In this document: piece after piece, positions 60,447 to 64,000 of the stretch
Position numbering within the stretch: position 1 is the stretch's first letter
Layout: each line of letters starts with the position of its first letter
From: KACC-23026 sp963829575
Lineage (GTDB): Bacteria; Bacillota; Bacilli; Bacillales; Sporolactobacillaceae
Assembly: GCA_963829575.1 (NCBI GenBank)
Contig: CAWHJF010000013.1
Location: 541,415 to 605,414, forward strand
Direction: 5' to 3'
DNA length: 64,000 nt
Made by a program: the position numbers and the translations under genes
The notes under the pieces: model-generated
Databases searched by the model: none
What the model was told of the DNA's origin: nothing
What the model saw: only the letters and a program-made list of their open reading frames with translations

Positions 60447-60519
60447 GCAATAGTGGAACAAGGAGTTGCCAATTTGTGCAGCTCTTATTGCGTTAAAGGT
60501 CAGTTTAGTATAAGAAAAA
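60447..60519 (+). repeat. Hairpin-forming repeat, copy B
   Basis: GCAATAGTGGAACAAGGAGT opens the copy (copy A has GCGATAGTGGAACAAGGGGT); further matches are GCAGC and CTAAAG/TTAAAG with TAAGAAAA. AGTTGC/GCAGCT forms its own stem. It ends about 20 bp before the IS66 left end. Confidence 0.65.
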
Positions 60520-60622
60520 ATGATAAGGACGAGAAAGGGTAAGCGTCAAACCGTCCCCACATTCTAATCTAATATTGGCTGTGAGATAATCTCCTTAAGT
60601 TAAAAAATTAAGGAGGTTTTTT

Positions 60623-60940
60623 ATGGCCAACACTGAATTACGAGAAGAATGGGAAAGACGTATAGCGGTATTTCGAAGTAGTGGCCAGACCCAAGTTGAA
60701 TGGTGTAAGATCAACAACTTAAATCTTCATCAATTAAAATACTGGCTTAAGAAAATTGAAAGACCGGATTCAAACCATGATACAAATCCAAACTGGATAC
60801 CAGTCAACCTGGAGGATTCTTCAATTGAAAACAACGCGGGATTAGTCGTAAGAATTGGAGCTGCTTCTATTGAAGTCAAACCTGGGTTTAATGCAGCCAT
60901 CCTTGCGGATGTCGTAAAGACGTTAAAGTCAATATGTTAA
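60623..60940 (+). CDS. tnpA: IS66 accessory protein TnpA
   Basis: A 105-residue IS66 OrfA-type DNA-binding protein. ELREEWERRIAVFRSSGQTQ and VEWCKINNLNLHQLKYWLKK form the helix-turn-helix region typical of the family. AAGGAGG precedes the ATG at about 9 nt. The 3' end overlaps tnpB by 7 bp. Confidence 0.9.
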   Translation: MANTELREEWERRIAVFRSSGQTQVEWCKINNLNLHQLKYWLKKIERPDSNHDTNPNWIPVNLEDSSIENNAGLVVRIGAASIEVKPGFNAAILADVVKTLKSIC

Positions 60941-61290
60941 ACGTCTGGAATGTGGGATCCGTCTACTTAGCTCAAGGAAGCACGGATCTACGTAAATCAA
61001 TTGACGGATTGGCCGTTCTGGTACAAGAAGGATTCAATCTAGATCCTTTTTCGCCAAGTTTATTTGTATTCTGTAATCGGCAAAGAGATAAGCTTAAAAT
61101 TCTGCATTGGGATTATACAGGTTTTTGGCTTTATTATAAGCGACTTGAAAAAGGTCGATTTAAATGGCCATCTGGAGAAGCACTCAATCCAGTAAAAGTG
61201 GGGCGCCGCGAGTTACAGTGGCTTCTAGAGGGACTTTCAATTGAACAAAGACAAGCCCATACAGAAGTCAAACAAAGGACCGTGATTTAA
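60934..61290 (+). CDS. tnpB: IS66 accessory protein TnpB
   Basis: A 118-residue IS66 Orf2 protein. VYLAQGSTDLRKSIDGLAVLV, FVFCNRQRDKLKILHWDYTGFWLYYKRLEKGRF (in two blocks) and WPSG are the family hallmarks. The protein is needed for transposition, but its biochemistry is unclear. It overlaps tnpA, indicating coupling. Confidence 0.93.
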   Translation: MLNVWNVGSVYLAQGSTDLRKSIDGLAVLVQEGFNLDPFSPSLFVFCNRQRDKLKILHWDYTGFWLYYKRLEKGRFKWPSGEALNPVKVGRRELQWLLEGLSIEQRQAHTEVKQRTVI

Positions 61291-61317
61291 GGCTTGTAAT
61301 GGATAAAATTACAAGCC
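61291..61317 (+). promoter_or_regulatory. Hairpin between tnpB and tnpC
   Basis: A perfect 10-bp stem GGCTTGTAAT / ATTACAAGCC with a GGATAAA loop begins right after the tnpB stop and is followed by CTCTTTC. It contains the ATG at 61299, an alternative tnpC start, and could limit transposase synthesis. Confidence 0.6.
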
Positions 61318-61361
61318 CTCTTTCAAAGGAATTTGTCGGGGAGTGTCGAATATATTGTATT

Positions 61362-62951
61362 ATGAAAACCACGACAGAATTTCCCACCCAAACAACTGAA
61401 CAACTTCAAGAACGGTGTGTTTCCCTAGAGAAACAAGTCGCGCATCTTACGAACAAGCTTAAATGGTTTGAAGAACAGATTCGATTAAGCCAGATGAAGC
61501 GATTTGGATCTTCTAGCGAGAAGTCACATCCCGATCAACTTGAGTTTCCTCTATTTAATGAGGCTGAGGTTGAAGCCACAGCCATTGAAGAGGAATTTGT
61601 TTCTGAGACCCATGTTACCCAGCGTCGTCGGAAAAAACGGGGTCAAAAGGAAGCCATGCTTGATAACCTGCCTACGGAAACGGTGGAATATCGCCTTTCT
61701 CCAGAGGAACAGGTCTGTTCGTGTTGCGGTGGAGCGATGCATGAAATGAGTTCCGAGATACGTAGTGAGCTAAAGACTATTCCAGCACAACTGAAAGTTG
61801 TTAAACATGTGCGGTATATTTATGGCTGCCGCTCATGTGAACAAAATGAGAGTGAAACTCCCATTGTCACGGCCCCTATGCCTGCACCTGCTTTTCCTAA
61901 GAGTTTAGGTTCAGCTTCAAGTGTGGCTTTTGTGATGTCACAAAAATATGTGGAGGCTTGTCCACTTTATCGCCAAGAAAAACAATTTGAGCGACTCGGA
62001 TTTCCTCTTTCGCGCCAAACCATGTCCAATTGGATTCTATACGGAGCGAATACCTGGCTCAATCCATTATACGTGCGAATGAAGGAAATCTTAATTCAAC
62101 AGGAAGCACTGCATGCGGATGAGACAACCGTACAGGTCTTACATGAGCCTGGTCGAAAAGCGACCTCTAAGTCTTATATGTGGTTGTATCGAACAGGAAG
62201 AGTTGGACCAAGCATCGTCCTTTATGACTATAAAGAAACCCGTAAAAAAAGCCATCCTCGTGATTTCCTAAAAGGCTTTAAGGGGTACCTTCATGTAGAC
62301 GGTTATCAAGGATACAATGTGCTGTCTGAGGTGACGTTGGTAGGGTGCTTTGCGCACGCTCGCCGAAAATTCGACGAGGCATTAAAAGCCTTGCCTGACA
62401 ACATTCAGTCTGAAGCATCTGTTCCAGCAAAGGAAGGTTTACAATTTTGTAACCAATTATTTGCGGTTGAGCGCGATTTGAAAGACGCGACTCGTAAAGA
62501 ACGGTTTGAAAAACGACTTGAACGCAGCCAACCTATTTTGGATGCTTTTTCAGCATGGCTTAAAGATCAAAATCAAAAAGCACTACCTAAAAGCACCTTT
62601 GGCGGTGCTGTTCAATATTGCCTCAACCAATGGAGTAAACTGATCGCCTTTATGAAAGATGGTCTACTCGAAATTGATAATAACAGAGGCGAACGATCAA
62701 TTAAGCCATTTGTGATTGGGCGCAAAAACTGGATGTTCTCAAACACCCCGAAGGGGGCAAATGCCAGTGCCATCATTTACAGCGTCATTGAAACGGCCAA
62801 GGAAAATAATTTAAATCCATTAAACTATTTAACGTTTCTTTTTGAAAGACTTCCCAATATTGATATTAATGACAAGGCAGCTTTGGATCAGCTCCTACCC
62901 TGGTCAAAAACGATTCCATTAGCTTGTCAAGTCTTTAAAAAGAATACTTAA
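61362..62951 (+). CDS. tnpC: IS66 family transposase TnpC
   Basis: A 529-residue DDE transposase. Layout: N-terminal coiled coil (leucine-zipper-like LQERCVSLEKQVAHLTNKL), MKRFGSSSEKS, a zinc-finger CSCCGG...CRSCEQ region, then the catalytic core with Asp in LHADETTVQV (about 252), Asp in YLHVDGYQGY (about 313) and Glu in DNNRGERSIKPF (about 443). All look intact. Starts are uncertain: ATG 61362 gives a family-like N-terminus but lacks a ribosome-binding site, while ATG 61299 lies in a hairpin. Confidence 0.93.
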   Translation: MKTTTEFPTQTTEQLQERCVSLEKQVAHLTNKLKWFEEQIRLSQMKRFGSSSEKSHPDQLEFPLFNEAEVEATAIEEEFVSETHVTQRRRKKRGQKEAMLDNLPTETVEYRLSPEEQVCSCCGGAMHEMSSEIRSELKTIPAQLKVVKHVRYIYGCRSCEQNESETPIVTAPMPAPAFPKSLGSASSVAFVMSQKYVEACPLYRQEKQFERLGFPLSRQTMSNWILYGANTWLNPLYVRMKEILIQQEALHADETTVQVLHEPGRKATSKSYMWLYRTGRVGPSIVLYDYKETRKKSHPRDFLKGFKGYLHVDGYQGYNVLSEVTLVGCFAHARRKFDEALKALPDNIQSEASVPAKEGLQFCNQLFAVERDLKDATRKERFEKRLERSQPILDAFSAWLKDQNQKALPKSTFGGAVQYCLNQWSKLIAFMKDGLLEIDNNRGERSIKPFVIGRKNWMFSNTPKGANASAIIYSVIETAKENNLNPLNYLTFLFERLPNIDINDKAALDQLLPWSKTIPLACQVFKKNT

Positions 62952-62962
62952 ATCATAACAAA

Positions 62963-62991
62963 ATCCCCATCTGATTTTTAGGTGGGGATTA
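62963..62991 (+). terminator. Hairpin at the right end of IS66
   Basis: AATCCCC pairs with GGGGATT just after tnpC and overlaps the right inverted repeat. It may end transposase transcription. Confidence 0.5.
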
Positions 62992-63030
62992 TTTGACGCT
63001 TACCTTTTTTGTAATAATTGGTTATCTCTT

Positions 63031-63495
63031 GTGTGTTACATTGTAATTGGAATAGTTGTATATTTTTTATCTGCTTTATCAATCGTGAGTCAATCACTCT
63101 TATGGAATTTAGTGGTATTAATTCCAATTCTTATTGCCACGCCCATCTTATTTATTCTTGTGGGTCGATACGCATTAAAGTCTCAAGGCTCTAATATAAA
63201 AGATTTGACCTCCGTTTTACTCGTGTGCATCCTTGGAATTCTCATAACTCCTCACATTGCATATTTCAAACCGCACCATGGAGCTTCTCTTAGCATAGGT
63301 GCATTATACTCCCTGTATGCCACACCTTTAGGAGAACTTATTATGAGCTTTGGGAAAAATTTGAATGGTGGGAATGCTTTCGGTATAAGAGAGGTATTAC
63401 CTCGTATCATATTAGGAGTGATTTTCTCTATCATACCAACGTTACTAATGTGGATAGGACTTCGGTGGAGGTCACGTAAACATCGATTCCAGTGA
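63031..63495 (+). CDS. Membrane protein, possibly truncated by IS66
   Basis: A frame of 154 residues with four predicted helices (IVIGIVVYFLSALSIV, LLWNLVVLIPILIATPILFILV, LTSVLLVCILGILI, IILGVIFSIIPTLLMWIGL). GTG at 63031 has no ribosome-binding site, and the frame stays open back to the IS66 end 27 bp upstream, so the original 5' end may have been cut off by the insertion. No family is recognised. Confidence 0.5.
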   Translation: MCYIVIGIVVYFLSALSIVSQSLLWNLVVLIPILIATPILFILVGRYALKSQGSNIKDLTSVLLVCILGILITPHIAYFKPHHGASLSIGALYSLYATPLGELIMSFGKNLNGGNAFGIREVLPRIILGVIFSIIPTLLMWIGLRWRSRKHRFQ

Positions 63496-63623
63496 TAAAT
63501 CGTCATTAAAATTTTACCGCTTAACACCTTTCCAATATGTCGCCGATTTCTTGTTAAGCTAACGGATTGCTTTTATGTAAAGAGAGGCAACAATTCTAAT
63601 CTTTATAAAATGGGGGGGATTAT

Positions 63624-63848
63624 GTGAATTATTCTTTAAGAATTATCGTGAGATTCTTATTTGCTATAATTTCAGGAATTATTGTATTTAGTGTATTACC
63701 ATTAATCCCAAAATCAAATATAAAAGGTTTGTTAGATTTCTTGACTTTTATAATCGTTTTTACATTTATTGGTGTTTTAGGGGAATATTTAAGTGACAAA
63801 TTAAACCGTTTTTTTAACTCTAAGAAGAATAGAGATAGACACCTTTAA
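63624..63848 (+). CDS. Small two-helix membrane protein
   Basis: A 74-residue protein starting at GTG after GGGGGGATTAT. Two helices (IIVRFLFAIISGIIVFSVLPLI and LDFLTFIIVFTFIGVLGEYL) and a strongly basic tail (NRFFNSKKNRDRH). The family is unknown. The remaining 150 bp of the window show no gene. Confidence 0.6.
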   Translation: MNYSLRIIVRFLFAIISGIIVFSVLPLIPKSNIKGLLDFLTFIIVFTFIGVLGEYLSDKLNRFFNSKKNRDRHL

Positions 63849-64000
63849 AGTCACAATTATTCCACTCCCTCAGATAGATCCATTTTCCTCTCGAATACTC
63901 CCTTATTCGCAGGATTTCATGCCACTTGGTGGATTGACATAGGGTGAATTGAGTGGATTCTTTGGGCTTTGGATGAATGAAGGTATACTTAAATAAAGGA

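Larger units (their letters stand above)
60537..63004 (+). mobile_element. IS66-family insertion sequence, apparently complete
   Basis: Terminal inverted repeats GGTAAGCGTCAAACC... at 60537-60559 and its counterpart at 62982-63004 match at 20 of 23 positions; the GTAAGCG end is typical of IS66. The element of about 2.47 kb carries tnpA, tnpB and tnpC in the standard order, all intact. The flanking 8 bp on the two sides do not match, so no target duplication is visible. Confidence 0.9.

Overview
The window looks like the chromosome of a low-to-moderate GC, endospore-forming member of the Bacillales. Gene content and order over about 50 kb follow the Bacillus subtilis yit/yjb/yjc region: yitT-, yitU-, yitV- and yitW-like genes, fabH-fabF, yjbA, trpS, an oligopeptide ABC operon, yjbC-spx, yjbE, mecA, coiA, pepF, spxH-yjbI-yjbJ-yjbK, yjbM-nadK-yjbO, prpE, fabI, spore-coat genes, yjcF-yjcG. 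Paired catabolite, iron, lipid (FapR) and T-box signals are also typical of Firmicutes. Family-level placement (for instance a Sporolactobacillaceae or Bacillaceae genus) is only a guess.

Layout. 1-7 kb: end of a YitT membrane protein, a NifU-like scaffold, a GNAT, a HAD phosphatase, a YitV esterase, a trio of very small proteins (DUF1659, DUF2922, YvrJ), a MIP18 Fe-S factor and a compact molybdenum-cofactor operon (moeA-mobB-moaE-moaD). 7-21 kb: fatty-acid initiation and elongation (fabH with a FapR-controlled promoter, fabF), yjbA, trpS under a T-box, and oppABCDF. 21-36 kb: a stress/proteolysis block (yjbC, spx, mecA, spxH, all connected with Spx and ClpXP), cardiolipin synthase, competence CoiA, PepF, truncated haemoglobin, lytic transglycosylase, CYTH phosphatase and the (p)ppGpp synthetase-NAD kinase-pseudouridine synthase operon. 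36-50 kb: prpE, a FtsW/RodA protein, fabI, three consecutive probable spore-surface genes, DUF421, yjcF-yjcG, yutG-like, a second YitT, an MGDG-synthase-type glycosyltransferase and a GH3 glucosidase preceded by a cre-like palindrome.

50.4-51.5 kb holds a non-coding minisatellite of about 20 tandem 52-bp units, each able to form a hairpin. It is followed by a frameshifted FTR1 iron permease that still has a near-perfect Fur box, and a small Gly/His-rich protein gene whose promoter is covered by two copies of one palindrome.

From 53.7 kb to the end the character changes. A 45-nt 3' half of a tRNA-Val(GAC) with its terminator marks what looks like an attachment-site scar. Beyond it come a PadR regulator, a DrrAB-like ABC exporter interleaved with three DUF1048 paralogues, an IS4-family transposase remnant, small secreted or membrane proteins, hairpin-forming repeats and an apparently complete IS66-family element. 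This is a young accessory region on a conserved backbone. The least explained items are the 52-bp repeat array, the double palindrome, the DUF1048/ABC module and the coat-gene trio.
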